NCBI RefSeq assembly: GCF_003253565.1
Contig: NZ_QKUF01000012.1
Coordinates: 62,001 to 126,000, forward strand
Direction: 5' to 3'
Length of the DNA stretch: 64,000 nt
From: Thermosporothrix hazakensis
GTDB taxonomy: Bacteria; Chloroflexota; Ktedonobacteria; Ktedonobacterales; Ktedonobacteraceae
The position numbers and the translations under genes are program-made. The notes beneath the pieces are model-generated. The model searched no databases, was not told the DNA's origin, and worked only from the letters and a program-made list of their open reading frames with translations. Shown here piece after piece: positions 8,314-17,293 of this stretch; the first letter of the stretch is position 1, and each line of letters begins with the position of its first letter.

Positions 8314-10208
8314 CGTGTCACCTCCCTCTGCCTGATCTGCTCACGCTCGGGAAACTCATGCTCCTCCCGGGCAGCTCTGGTAAACTGGGTCCCATCATGC
8401 TGGACCATACGCTCTTCAAACTCTTCCTGATCGCGCAACTGAAGATCATACAGGCGGGCGTAGCGCCCCTTCAGCGCAATCAGCGAATCGTGGGTGCCGC
8501 GCTCCACAATGTGCCCATTTTCCAGCACAAGAATCTGATCGGCATGTTTGATCGTGCGCAAGCGCGAGGCGACAACAAACGTAGTGCGTCCCTTCATCAC
8601 TGCATCGAGCGCCTGCTGAATCAGGTACTCGGTCTCCATATCCACGCTGGACGTTGAGTCGTCAAGCACCAGAATGCGCGGGTTCAGCATCAGCGTACGG
8701 GCAATGGCGATACGCTGCTTCTGACCGCCAGAAAGCGTCACACCACGCTCACCAACCCAGGTTTCGTAACCATCGGGCAGAGTCATAATAAAGTCATGGA
8801 TACGGGCAATTTTGGCCGCCTCAATGACCTGCTCACGGGTCGCGTCATCCACACCGAAGGCGATATTATCGTGAATGGTCGCGTTAAACAGGAAGACATC
8901 CTGAAGCACCAGCCCGATATTGCGACGCAGGGATGACAGCGTCACATCGCGCACATCATGACCATCAACAGTGATTCGACCCTCGGAGACGTCGTAGAAG
9001 CGCGGTAACAGATGCAGCAGCGTGCTCTTACCACTCCCGGTGAGACCAAGCAACGCAACCATCTGACCGGCCTTTGCATCAACATTGATATCGTGCAGAA
9101 CCTCAGGTCCTTTTTGATAAGAGAACGAAACATGCTCAAATTTGATGTCGCCTCTTACCTCTTTGAGTTCAACAGCATTGGGAGCATCTTGAATTTTCGG
9201 CTTCGTATCCAGAATATTAAAGATACGCTCACCACAGGCCAGACCACGCATGAGCCAGTTAATCATAAAGCCGAAGGTACGAATTGGGGTTGCCATTAAC
9301 AGGGCGTACTGCACAACCGCAGCCAGCACACCAATCGTGAGCTTGTGATCAATAACGGCAATACCACCAACCCAGACCACAATGACAGTAATGACGTTCA
9401 GCGCAAAGAGCAACAGCGGCTGGTTCCAGGCCATAAAGCGCATGGCCTTCAGGCTATAATTGCGCAGCAGTTGATTCTGCTTATCGAATTTATCAATTTC
9501 AAACTCTTCGCGCGCAAACGATTTGACGACACGAACACCGCTCAGACTCTCCTGCATCACTGTACTCAGGATACCATTTTCCCTCTGAACCGCGAGCCAG
9601 ACCGGCCTGATGTGGACACCAACGCGGCTTGTGAAGAAGATCATGAATGGAATAAAAGCCATCATGACCAGCGCTAGCCGCCAGTCCAGAAGAAAGAGAA
9701 TCACGGTAATCGCAACAAAGTAGACAAGCGCCAGGATGGCCCGCAACAGACCAAATGGAATAAAGTTGCGTACGCCTTCGATGTCAACCGTCATGTTTGA
9801 CATCAACTGACCGGTTTCTGAGTCGTCATGAAAGGCAAAGTCCAGGAGTTGCAGGTGATTGTACAGCTTATCGCGTAGATCATACCCGACCAGGTTTGAG
9901 AGACCCTGCGAGTAGTACCCCTGCCCATAGGAGAAGACACCACGCAAAATACTGACCACCAGAATTGCTCCGGCGGCCAGCAAGAGATCACTCATGTTGC
10001 CAGTTCTCAGACCTACGTCAATCACCCATTCCAGCAACTTTGGGACCGCCAATGAAGCGCCCGTAGCCAGCAGCAAACAGAGTACAGCCGCCACCGCCCA
10101 CAACCAGTAAGGGCGCAAAAGACCTACAATACGAAAAAGAATACGAATGTTGAATCGAAATGCACTAAGATACCAGGATAACGACTTTCGGGCTTCTCTT
10201 GAAGGCAT
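8310..10208 (-). CDS. ABC exporter half-transporter with degenerate ATP site
   Basis: A 632-aa partner of the gene at 6445-8313 and first in the operon. Membrane domain about 30-330, then the ATPase domain with Walker A GLTGSGKST and signature LSGGQKQR. Walker B reads ILVLDDSTSSVD (about residue 514): the catalytic Glu is Asp. The switch histidine is replaced by Ser in VVASRLRTI (about residue 544). Both changes are typical of the degenerate half of heterodimeric exporters, so one of the two composite ATP sites should be non-hydrolytic. The C-terminal tail after about residue 600 is charged. The ATG at 10208 follows AAAGGA. No substrate is implied by neighbours. Confidence 0.92.
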   Translation of the reverse strand: MPSREARKSLSWYLSAFRFNIRILFRIVGLLRPYWLWAVAAVLCLLLATGASLAVPKLLEWVIDVGLRTGNMSDLLLAAGAILVVSILRGVFSYGQGYYSQGLSNLVGYDLRDKLYNHLQLLDFAFHDDSETGQLMSNMTVDIEGVRNFIPFGLLRAILALVYFVAITVILFLLDWRLALVMMAFIPFMIFFTSRVGVHIRPVWLAVQRENGILSTVMQESLSGVRVVKSFAREEFEIDKFDKQNQLLRNYSLKAMRFMAWNQPLLLFALNVITVIVVWVGGIAVIDHKLTIGVLAAVVQYALLMATPIRTFGFMINWLMRGLACGERIFNILDTKPKIQDAPNAVELKEVRGDIKFEHVSFSYQKGPEVLHDINVDAKAGQMVALLGLTGSGKSTLLHLLPRFYDVSEGRITVDGHDVRDVTLSSLRRNIGLVLQDVFLFNATIHDNIAFGVDDATREQVIEAAKIARIHDFIMTLPDGYETWVGERGVTLSGGQKQRIAIARTLMLNPRILVLDDSTSSVDMETEYLIQQALDAVMKGRTTFVVASRLRTIKHADQILVLENGHIVERGTHDSLIALKGRYARLYDLQLRDQEEFEERMVQHDGTQFTRAAREEHEFPEREQIRQREVTR

Positions 10209-10374
10209 TGCGTGCTAAATCCTTTCTTGACGCGCCGGTAGAAAACCTTTACTCTACAACCATTCATCTTCCCCGATAAAGTGTAGCGAGAAAAGGGTGA
10301 CAGAATGTTGTCAGTCATTCGCAAGATTTTTTACGCGGCGATCAATTCTGTACTATTGGACAGGATACCAGAAC

Positions 10375-10396
10375 AAAAAATAGCCCTTTCGGGCCT
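10375..10396 (-). terminator. Short terminator hairpin after the small membrane protein gene
   Basis: On the minus strand, GGCCC-GAAA-GGGCT is followed by ATTTTTTG. It is a short GC-rich stem with a GAAA tetraloop and T run, 40 nt past the stop at 10437. Confidence 0.6.
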
Positions 10397-10436
10397 GTAC
10401 GCCCGTCACGCCAGTACAGAAAGGCACGCATCTCAC

Positions 10437-11036
10437 TCAAGAGGAGCGGCGTCGCAAGAACTGGTACGTAACCCATATTGCGCCCAAAAACAACTCAACC
10501 AGACACGCGATCACAAGTATAGCCGATCCCACTGTAATCATCCGCTGAGCCAACACCAGCTCACTCATAAAGAGAGCGCCGTTCATGACTGTTAGCAACG
10601 TCATCAGAAACATCAGAATGAGGATCGCCAGGCGCTGAAGAAAAGAAGGCTCAGAGCGAGGGGGCTCAATCACCTTGCCATCGCGCATCTGGATCGCCGA
10701 TTGATATTCGGCATCCTGCCGACGCTCAGCATAGAAACCGAGCCAGCCAAACACGCCGATCACGGCCCCAAACACGACCAGATACAACAGAGGAGAGAGG
10801 ACAGGCGTCAGAGTATAGGAAGAGGCAGCAGCACCTACAAAAGAAAGAAAATAGACAGAGATAAACACACTGAGGACCAGAAGCACGAGGAGGGAACCAA
10901 GAGCGATGAGGAAACGATTGCGAGGCCAGCGAAACGATGGTTGCATGACAGGCTGCTGTACAGATTGTTGGGTAGCGGTGGGTTCTACCACTTCTGCCGC
11001 CTGTTCCTGATAGCCTTCCTCATAAAACTGCTGCAT
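10437..11036 (-). CDS. Four-helix membrane protein of unknown function
   Basis: A 199-aa protein I do not recognise. The first 45 residues are polar and Gln/Glu/Val rich (TATQQSVQQPVMQP). Four hydrophobic segments follow at about 49-75, 83-105, 133-160 and 163-192. A charged loop between helices 2 and 3 contains RRQDAEYQSAIQMRDGK. It lacks a signal peptide or catalytic motif. The start at 11036 has AAGGAG. It is divergent from the WYL regulator at 11389, which may therefore control it, but no operator is evident. Confidence 0.65.
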   Translation of the reverse strand: MQQFYEEGYQEQAAEVVEPTATQQSVQQPVMQPSFRWPRNRFLIALGSLLVLLVLSVFISVYFLSFVGAAASSYTLTPVLSPLLYLVVFGAVIGVFGWLGFYAERRQDAEYQSAIQMRDGKVIEPPRSEPSFLQRLAILILMFLMTLLTVMNGALFMSELVLAQRMITVGSAILVIACLVELFLGAIWVTYQFLRRRSS

Positions 11037-11388
11037 TCATTTTCTCCTTGCATAGACATCATCGATGATAGAGTAGATATACCCTGTTACTCATCATCAT
11101 CCCACGCGGTCAGCTCGCACCGCATAGAGTCACAGATCCTTCTTTTGAAGAAATAGCACGCACACTAAGCTTACGGTCTCCTTGCGAAAAAGAAAAGCTT
11201 TCTAGTAGCATTTTCCTACTCAATCCATTCAGCTCCATCGAAAAAATACCTGAAAAATCAGCACGCTGAAAAAGATACCCGGAAGATTCCTTGCAGCGCT
11301 CTCATTTCGAGATAAAACGGGGTGGAACACGAAATATTGAGAAAGCTCTACCTTGTTTTTATCCCGGCCTTGACGCATAATATAGGCT
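11037..11388. other. Divergent intergenic region without a gene
   Basis: This is 350 bp between the membrane protein gene and the WYL regulator. AT-rich stretches and partial -10 matches (TAATAT at 11378-11383) are present, but no convincing promoter pair, repeat or RNA is seen. Confidence 0.5.
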
Positions 11389-12399
11389 ATGCAAAAGATA
11401 GAGCGCCTTGTTGCCATTACACTCTTGCTTCAGGCACGCGGAAAAATGACGGCTCAACGCCTCGCAAATATTTTAGGTACTTCTACCCGAACTATTTATC
11501 GAGACATCAATACCCTCTCGCTGGCACATGTCCCCATTTCTATGGATTATGGCCCGGGCGGCGGATACTATCTGCCCGAGGATTATCAGTTTGACTCGAC
11601 GATTTTCACCCGAGAGGAAGCCGTCTCCCTGATCCTCAGCACCGACATCGCAGGCAATTATAGCCTCTTCGCCGGAGATGACGGGCTCCATCGAGCGCTC
11701 ATCAAGCTGGAAGCAACGCTCCCGGAGGAATATCGTTCCGACGTTCGCGCCGCCCGGGAACGCATTCTCTTTGATACCAGCGCATGGTGTAGTGGCCCAA
11801 ATAAAACAACCTATCTGGAAAGCATACGCTCGGCCCTGCTTGGAACCGTACAGATCGAGATTCGCTATCCCTGCATCTCCTGCGTGGATGGTGCGGGCGT
11901 CAAGTGGCGGCGCGTCGATCCCATCGGGCTGGTATTTAAAGGGGTTTCGCTGCGCCATATTCGCACGGGCGTCTGGTATCTCGTCGCATACTGCCACACC
12001 TGCAAGAAGTACCAGACCTTTCGCGTTGGCAATATCGAAAATTTGAAAGTTCTCGAACTACGAGCCGATCCACACCCCGATTTTGACCTGCAAACCTACT
12101 GGAAAAGTGAACGCGCCCTGATTGAAGGGTTTCAACAGCCGCTGACCATGCGCCTTGAGATCACGCCCGAGGCCAGGCAACGCCTTGAAGGTCGCTATAC
12201 CATCCTCACCACCCAACCCAACGGAAGCATTGTGGTGCAGGTGCAGGCATCCTCAATCGAGTCAGCGGTTTCGTATGTCCTCTCGTTCGGTACTGATGCA
12301 ACCGTGTTGGCCCCCGAAGAGGTCCGTGCGGCAGTCTCGCTCACCGCCCGCGCCATCGCCGAGAAATATCACTCGGCTGCCAAACGCAACGCCTCTTAA
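11389..12399 (+). CDS. HTH/WYL-domain transcriptional regulator (YafY type)
   Basis: A 336-aa regulator. The N-terminal winged helix (residues 1-60) reads MQKIERLVAITLLLQARGKM and then TAQRLANILGTSTRTIYRDINTL, followed by the GPGGGYYLP wing typical of DeoR-like WYL proteins. The WYL domain is around residues 145-225 (IEIRYPC.. RRVDPIGLVFKGV.. WYLVAYCHTCKKYQTFRVGNI), and a WCX-like C-terminal extension covers about 235-325. WYL domains sense a ligand, often nucleic acid or nucleotide, and change DNA binding. Its ligand and targets are unknown. It is divergent from the four-helix membrane protein gene and is followed by its own terminator. Confidence 0.9.
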   Translation: MQKIERLVAITLLLQARGKMTAQRLANILGTSTRTIYRDINTLSLAHVPISMDYGPGGGYYLPEDYQFDSTIFTREEAVSLILSTDIAGNYSLFAGDDGLHRALIKLEATLPEEYRSDVRAARERILFDTSAWCSGPNKTTYLESIRSALLGTVQIEIRYPCISCVDGAGVKWRRVDPIGLVFKGVSLRHIRTGVWYLVAYCHTCKKYQTFRVGNIENLKVLELRADPHPDFDLQTYWKSERALIEGFQQPLTMRLEITPEARQRLEGRYTILTTQPNGSIVVQVQASSIESAVSYVLSFGTDATVLAPEEVRAAVSLTARAIAEKYHSAAKRNAS

Positions 12400-12469
12400 T
12401 CTCCTCTTCCAGCGCACCACTTCCAGACGGACTGAACCTGAGCCCTGGAACATCCGTATTACTGAGAGA

Positions 12470-12494
12470 AGCAGCGCTCTTCTAGCTGCTTTTT
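12470..12494 (+). terminator. Intrinsic terminator of the WYL regulator gene
   Basis: AGCAGC (12470-12475) pairs with GCTGCT (12485-12490), followed by T5. It lies 70 nt after the stop. Confidence 0.65.
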
Positions 12495-12660
12495 CGTGCT
12501 TTCCCTGAAAAGCAGAAAAAATGATAGACTGTGATACATGAGCGCGCTACGGAAACGTGACTCAAAAGAACGTTGGAATGTCCTCAGTGGCACTCCTATC
12601 TGATATTTGTGCTTGCTCCGGCCCGTTCTGCCAGGAGAAAGATATGTCTGGAGATCAGGA

Positions 12661-13851
12661 ATGGAATACCCGAGCGGAAAAAGAGCTTCATTCGGTCAAC
12701 TATCAGTCACCCTTCTTTCCCTCTTCAGGGCGCTTGTTGTCTGGCTGCGCACCCACACCGCAAGCCCTCCCTGGCTCCCTGCCGTGTTTCAACGTCCACA
12801 AAGTGCCTGCTGCATTGCTCTGGGAGTGACAGCGGGCTCTTATTGCCTGCTTTCGCTTTTCTTTCCCGACTTCTCTCTTCTCTCTCTACTCCTTTTTCTG
12901 CTTCCCCCCGGGGGCACGCTCTTTCTCTGGGGAACAGGGCCCGCGCTGCTTGCCATCGTCACCGGAGAAATAACGCTCTTTCTCTGTTTCACCTGCCTGT
13001 TTCGTCCAGAAGCGTTCTATCAACTTGCTGAAAGCACAACGCTGCTGCTCTTGCTTGGTGGTATCGCGCTGGCCCAGAGCGAGGCGGAACGTCAGCAACT
13101 TGCGCAGAAGATCCAGCCTGCCCACACTGATGAGACGCAGACCCCCGACGAAGATACACTGACGATGATCAGCCATCGCCTGCGCTCCCTGCTGACCTCG
13201 TTGTCACTGAACACGCAGGTGCTTCAGGAAAGTCTGCAAGCGCCACCCAGTACGCGCACGCTCCGTTTGTTGCAGCAGCGATGCACTCGCTCCCTTGCAC
13301 ACATCAGCGCGTTGACGCTCACGCTGGACAATCTGGTTGAGACAATCCGCATCCAGACCGGCCAGCTGACGTACGATTTCACCGAATGTGATCTGACCGA
13401 GCTGCTGCGCTCTCTCCTTGAGGAACAGAGCAGGCTCCACCCTGATCATCATTTCCTGCTGTCCCTTGAACCCGAGTGCGATCAATTGCCCCTGTTCATT
13501 GATGAGGCGCGCATTTCGCTGGTCGTCCTGAACCTGCTCTCGAACGCGCTGCGCTTTGCTCCTGCCGATCAGCCAATCACGCTTTCGTTACACCGCGTTG
13601 AAACGGATCAGGTACACGTACAGGTGCATGACGAGGGGCCCGGGCTACCGGGCTTCGAGCAGGAACGGATCTGGGAGCGCTTTTATTGCTCGGAATACAT
13701 CCAGGCACCCCCCGGTTTCTCGCATGGTCTGGGTCTGGGATTGTATGTCACTCGTGTGATTATTGAAGGGCATGGTGGACAGGTTGGGGTTGAGAGCACC
13801 CCCGGCAAAGGGGCTACCTTCTGGTTTCAGCTCCCTCTTCATGCGCTATAA
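12661..13851 (+). CDS. Orphan membrane sensor histidine kinase
   Basis: From ATG 12661 (GGAG 7 nt upstream), 396 aa. An upstream TTG at 12607 is possible but has no better ribosome site. Two to four hydrophobic segments lie in residues ~20-135, with no obvious extracytoplasmic sensor domain. A short linker leads to the HisKA-like helix with the phospho-acceptor in ISHRLRSLLTSLS (His172). The catalytic ATPase domain has the N box LNLLSNALRF, G1 DEGPGLPG and G2 HGLGLGLYVTRVIIEGHGG. The His box is SHRLR rather than SHELR, common in HisKA variants. No response regulator is adjacent, so its partner is elsewhere. A glycosyltransferase gene follows 149 bp downstream. Confidence 0.88.
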   Translation: MEYPSGKRASFGQLSVTLLSLFRALVVWLRTHTASPPWLPAVFQRPQSACCIALGVTAGSYCLLSLFFPDFSLLSLLLFLLPPGGTLFLWGTGPALLAIVTGEITLFLCFTCLFRPEAFYQLAESTTLLLLLGGIALAQSEAERQQLAQKIQPAHTDETQTPDEDTLTMISHRLRSLLTSLSLNTQVLQESLQAPPSTRTLRLLQQRCTRSLAHISALTLTLDNLVETIRIQTGQLTYDFTECDLTELLRSLLEEQSRLHPDHHFLLSLEPECDQLPLFIDEARISLVVLNLLSNALRFAPADQPITLSLHRVETDQVHVQVHDEGPGLPGFEQERIWERFYCSEYIQAPPGFSHGLGLGLYVTRVIIEGHGGQVGVESTPGKGATFWFQLPLHAL

Positions 13852-14000
13852 TCTTGAACAGGAGAGCATATGTACCTGCTCAAGTGCATTCATGAAACCT
13901 GTCCCTGTCTCTTTCCCTCCAAAAAAGAAACAAGGGCCCTTTTGCTCTGTCATCTCAAGCCAACAATGGATAACATCAAAAACTCTTGATGGATGTTTGT

Positions 14001-15221
14001 ATGAAGAAACAGCACCAATCGCGTGGGCGGCTTCCGCGCTTTCTCTTATGGTCACATGCACTGGGAGTCGCGGGATTCTATCTCTATAACTGGTGGCGCA
14101 CCCTGCCGGGCAAAAATGACCATGTCTACCCGTTGCCCGCAGGCAAGCAGCCCGCACAACAGCCCTTTGTCTCGATTATCGTGCCAGCTCGCAACGAAGA
14201 GCTCAATATCCGTCGCTGCGTCGAATCGCTGCTTGAGCAGGATTATGAGCATTTTGAGGTCATCGTGGTGAATGACGGCTCGACCGACGCTACAGGCAAA
14301 ATTCTTGAGGATATCGGGCGAAACCATCCGGCAGCAGCCGACCGGCTCTATGTCCTGCAATTGCGTGATCTGCCTGCCGGATGGACAGGCAAGCCGCACG
14401 CCATGCACAGCGGCGCCCAGGAGGCTCGCGGCGAATGGCTGCTCTTTACCGACGCCGATACCTATCATCAGTCATACGCGCTGCGAACCGCAGTGAACCA
14501 GGCGCTCAAGGAACGCATCGACCTCTACACGCTTGGTGTGGCACAGGAACTCCCGACGTTCTGGGAGAAAACGCTGATGCCCCTCGCCTATATGGGGATC
14601 AGTATGCTGTACCCGCCACGCAAGGTCAACAATCCAGGCAGCCCTATCGCGCTGGCAGCAGGACCATTTATCCTGATTCGGCGCAAGGTCTATGAGACGC
14701 TTGGCGGCTTTGCCCGGCCCGAACTCTGCAACACACTGGTTGATGATCTGATGCTGGCCCGCACCGTAAAAGAGAATGGCTACCGCATTCGTTTTCTAGA
14801 TGGCCGGCAGCTTGTCAGTGTGCGCATGTATCGGAGCTTCCGGGAGATCTGGCGCGGCTGGCTGAAGAACTCCTATCTGGGCAATCGGGGCGGCGTCCCG
14901 TTCTTCTTTGTTCAGATTGTGGGGCTCTTTATGGTCACGGTGATGCCGTTCCTGTTGCCGCTGCTGCTCCTCTCGCGACGCTGGCGCAAGACGGCTCTGG
15001 CGGTCAGCCTCTGTGAGTTGTTGCCTCTGGGGCTCTATCGAAGCTGGCTCAATCAAAACACGGGCATTCCCGAACGCTACACCCTGACGCACCCGCTGGC
15101 AGGGCTGATCTTTATGGGAATTCTGGGACAATCGGGACTACGCATTCTGACGGGCAAGGGCGTTGAGTGGCGAGGACGCCGCTATCATGCCACACCGGAA
15201 GCGGAGCCCGTTCATCGATAG
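14001..15221 (+). CDS. Family 2 glycosyltransferase, membrane associated (CrtQ/HpnI-like)
   Basis: A 406-aa protein from ATG 14001 (GGA 8 nt upstream). ATG at 13989 is also possible. After one N-terminal hydrophobic segment comes the GT-A domain: VSIIVPARNEELNI, VIVVNDGSTDATG, then DADTYH as the metal-binding DXD, LVDDLMLA (ED-like acceptor-side acid) and R..W near WRGWLKN. Two to three C-terminal transmembrane segments follow (about 300-380). The arrangement resembles transferases that glycosylate carotenoid acids or other lipids in the membrane. The acceptor is not known and no carotenoid genes are linked. A strong terminator separates it from the convergent SDR gene. Confidence 0.85.
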   Translation: MKKQHQSRGRLPRFLLWSHALGVAGFYLYNWWRTLPGKNDHVYPLPAGKQPAQQPFVSIIVPARNEELNIRRCVESLLEQDYEHFEVIVVNDGSTDATGKILEDIGRNHPAAADRLYVLQLRDLPAGWTGKPHAMHSGAQEARGEWLLFTDADTYHQSYALRTAVNQALKERIDLYTLGVAQELPTFWEKTLMPLAYMGISMLYPPRKVNNPGSPIALAAGPFILIRRKVYETLGGFARPELCNTLVDDLMLARTVKENGYRIRFLDGRQLVSVRMYRSFREIWRGWLKNSYLGNRGGVPFFFVQIVGLFMVTVMPFLLPLLLLSRRWRKTALAVSLCELLPLGLYRSWLNQNTGIPERYTLTHPLAGLIFMGILGQSGLRILTGKGVEWRGRRYHATPEAEPVHR

Positions 15222-15224
15222 AAG

Positions 15225-15264
15225 AGAGCCTGTGGCACCTGTTTCGTGCCACGGCTCTTTTTTG
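15225..15264 (+). terminator. Strong intrinsic terminator between convergent genes
   Basis: AGAGCC-T-GTGGCAC pairs with GTGCCAC-GGCTCT (15225-15258), followed by T6. It serves the glycosyltransferase gene. Confidence 0.9.
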
Positions 15265-16311
15265 TTAGTGACGAGAGCGCAATAGCTCATCCTCCGCTTT
15301 GTAATCAAACAGGCGTGGGTCAAGTCCCTGTGGTGGATTCGCGCGTTCCCAGGCTACAGTACGCCGAAGCGCCTCATCCAGCCCCACCGGCTCCTGATAG
15401 CCAAGTTCCACTCGAATACGCGAGGTATCGGTCACAATATCCTGATCGGTATTGACCGGGAAAAGCAATTGTGGTGGCATACTCTCTCGGGGGAACGTGA
15501 CAATATCGCCCTGCCAGCCAACCACCTTCGCAAGCGTCTGGATCCAGTCGGCAAACGAAAGCGTGAACGGCTCACCAACGTTGTAGATGCGCCCGGCTGC
15601 CTGGTCTGAGGTGACAGCGAGCGCGATCGCCTCGGCCACATTCTCGACATACCCGCGCGTCCAGTGCCAGCGAGCAAGGCCCTTATCAAGCAGAATAGCG
15701 GGGCGCTGGTCATCCATCCGCTTCAAATGGAGATAGAGCCTGTGCTGCGTATCTCGCTCACCATAAACCATCGGCAGCCGCAGAATCGTACCCGCAAGCT
15801 CTGAAGCGCCCATCAGGACCCGCTCGGCAAGAATCTTGTCATATGCTCCCATATCAAACAAAGGATACTCTGTCTGCTTGCTGTTCGGGTCGCGATAGGG
15901 GTACAGCTTCTCGCGCAATGGCGAATCCTCGGTCAGGGGAACCGGCTCGATTGGTCCCGGCTCCGTCCCATGCAGCCGACCGTACGCACGGTACACATCC
16001 TGACTGCTGATCCCGACGACACGCCGGGCTATTCCGCGAATCGTCTCAACAAGGATACGGCTATCTCGGTCGGACCACGGCACCATATATAGCACGACAT
16101 CGGGTGCCAGCTCGCGCAAGGTCTCGCGATACTCCGGGAGAGCCTCTACCGGCTGCCTGGTTGGATCACAATGAATATGTCGAACCTCTGCCGGGGTCTC
16201 GATCTCATGCTGTCCCCGATGGAAAAGGGTCAGTTCGTGACCGCGCTCATATAAACGACGTACCACAGACGGCCCAATAAAACCTGTACCGCCCAGGATC
16301 AATACACGCAT
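15265..16311 (-). CDS. NAD(P)-binding epimerase/dehydratase-like protein (atypical SDR)
   Basis: A 348-aa protein from ATG 16311, preceded by AAGGAAG. The Rossmann start is MRVLILGGTGFIGPSVVRRL and is followed by HELTLFHRGQ, close to the CSP41-like/extended SDR group. SSQDVYRAYG occupies the place of the catalytic Ser. The usual YxxxK is not intact: the segment reads FDMGAYDKILAE, with a Tyr only two residues before the Lys that precedes LAE. It may therefore bind a nucleotide without classical sugar-epimerase chemistry. A C-terminal segment YQEPVGLDEALRRTVAWE is typical of nucleoside-sugar epimerase relatives. Substrate unknown. Confidence 0.82.
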   Translation of the reverse strand: MRVLILGGTGFIGPSVVRRLYERGHELTLFHRGQHEIETPAEVRHIHCDPTRQPVEALPEYRETLRELAPDVVLYMVPWSDRDSRILVETIRGIARRVVGISSQDVYRAYGRLHGTEPGPIEPVPLTEDSPLREKLYPYRDPNSKQTEYPLFDMGAYDKILAERVLMGASELAGTILRLPMVYGERDTQHRLYLHLKRMDDQRPAILLDKGLARWHWTRGYVENVAEAIALAVTSDQAAGRIYNVGEPFTLSFADWIQTLAKVVGWQGDIVTFPRESMPPQLLFPVNTDQDIVTDTSRIRVELGYQEPVGLDEALRRTVAWERANPPQGLDPRLFDYKAEDELLRSRH

Positions 16312-16433
16312 GAAGGCGCTTCCTTTCAACTCTGGTAGTGTGATTCGATCACCTGACAGGTAGTATAAAGAGTGCCCAAAACGAACAGCAAGGGATCAGC
16401 TATGCTTGTAGCATAGGTCGCCCTTAAACTCGC

Positions 16434-16516
16434 TCATATGCGGAGTAAAGCCGCCATGCCGCTGTTACCATTTCTTCATTACTTCGTACCTGTCGCCTGC
16501 CTGGCAGCAACAGCGT
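16434..16516 (-). pseudogene. Fragment of a BKACE gene 3' end (gene remnant)
   Basis: These 83 bases align without gaps to 17298-17380, the last codons of the BKACE gene downstream, at 72 of 83 positions. The encoded peptide reads RSNEEMVTAAWRLYSAY against RSNEEMVTAARRLCAPY in the intact gene. Nothing else of the gene is recognisable on the upstream side, so this is a truncated copy. Together the two copies flank the Uma2 gene in direct orientation. A perfect hairpin, CTATGC-TTGTA-GCATAG, lies just beside it at 16400-16416. Confidence 0.75.
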
Positions 16517-16629
16517 GTGGGAAGGCATGTACACAGGGCAAGCAGGGTGCATAGAAAATCTGTCGGATATAATATCCGAGGAGTGCCTTTTTGCTCCCTG
16601 GTCAGCCCCTGAGAGAAGGTGGGTTAGCA

Positions 16630-17223
16630 ATGGCTCAACAACCACACTCATCTGAGATAATGCACGGTGTTCCCGCAACACTTGAGGCTTTTGAGCGCCT
16701 TATCAGCGGCGAGCAACCATATCGTTACGAACTGATCAATTACGATCCCCGAACACGATCCGGGATCATTATCGATATGACCGGCTCCAGTTGGAGTCAT
16801 GGCGAGCTAACGAGTCACTTTTTAGTTGACCTTGCCAGTCAGCTCCGCCGCGGCGGTCCCTGCTCTGTACAGGCAGGGCGACATGTTTTTATCCCCGATA
16901 ACCAGCCGCCCGTCATTCCCGATGTGGTCGTCACCTGTGATCTGGGGGATCGCAAGCCCGGAAAGAAGGGCATTTCTCCGCTCATCGTCATTGAGGTGCT
17001 CTCTCCAAGCACGGAGCACTACGACAGAACCGAGAAGTTCGAGCGGTATAAACGCTGTGCCAGCCTGCAAGTCTTCATCCTGGCAAGTCAGGGCAAGCAG
17101 CAAATCGAGGTCTATCGCCGCGACACTGATTGGAAGCAGGAAATATATGAAGCCGGGACCATACAGCTTGAGGTCCTTGATCTGGAACTGGACGTTGACA
17201 TGCTGTATCAGGGAGTGCTTTAA
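16630..17223 (+). CDS. Uma2 family protein (DUF820, PD-(D/E)XK nuclease fold)
   Basis: A 197-aa protein from ATG 16630 with GAAGGTGGG upstream. The restriction-endonuclease-like core is visible: VIPDVVVTCD provides the Asp, PLIVIEVLSPSTEHYDRTEKFERYK provides the E-V-x-S motif and the Lys, and IEVYRRD continues the sheet. Uma2 proteins occur in large paralogous families in cyanobacteria and Chloroflexota. Their biological role is unsettled, and some are thought to be mobile or selfish nuclease-like elements. The gene sits exactly between a BKACE gene and a degraded copy of that gene's end, so it could have arrived by insertion or been caught in a duplication. Confidence 0.88.
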   Translation: MAQQPHSSEIMHGVPATLEAFERLISGEQPYRYELINYDPRTRSGIIIDMTGSSWSHGELTSHFLVDLASQLRRGGPCSVQAGRHVFIPDNQPPVIPDVVVTCDLGDRKPGKKGISPLIVIEVLSPSTEHYDRTEKFERYKRCASLQVFILASQGKQQIEVYRRDTDWKQEIYEAGTIQLEVLDLELDVDMLYQGVL

Positions 17224-17293
17224 CACTCCCTGCCACAAGTGCCCATTGCTCTACAGGCTCTTCAGAACAAAAGGCTCTCTTTCAGCAGATGCC

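Noticed and set aside
16424..16681. Minus-strand frame of 85 codons read as a gene
   Set aside because: Only its last third resembles protein (the BKACE C-terminus). The rest is antisense to the Uma2 leader. It is recorded as a gene remnant instead.
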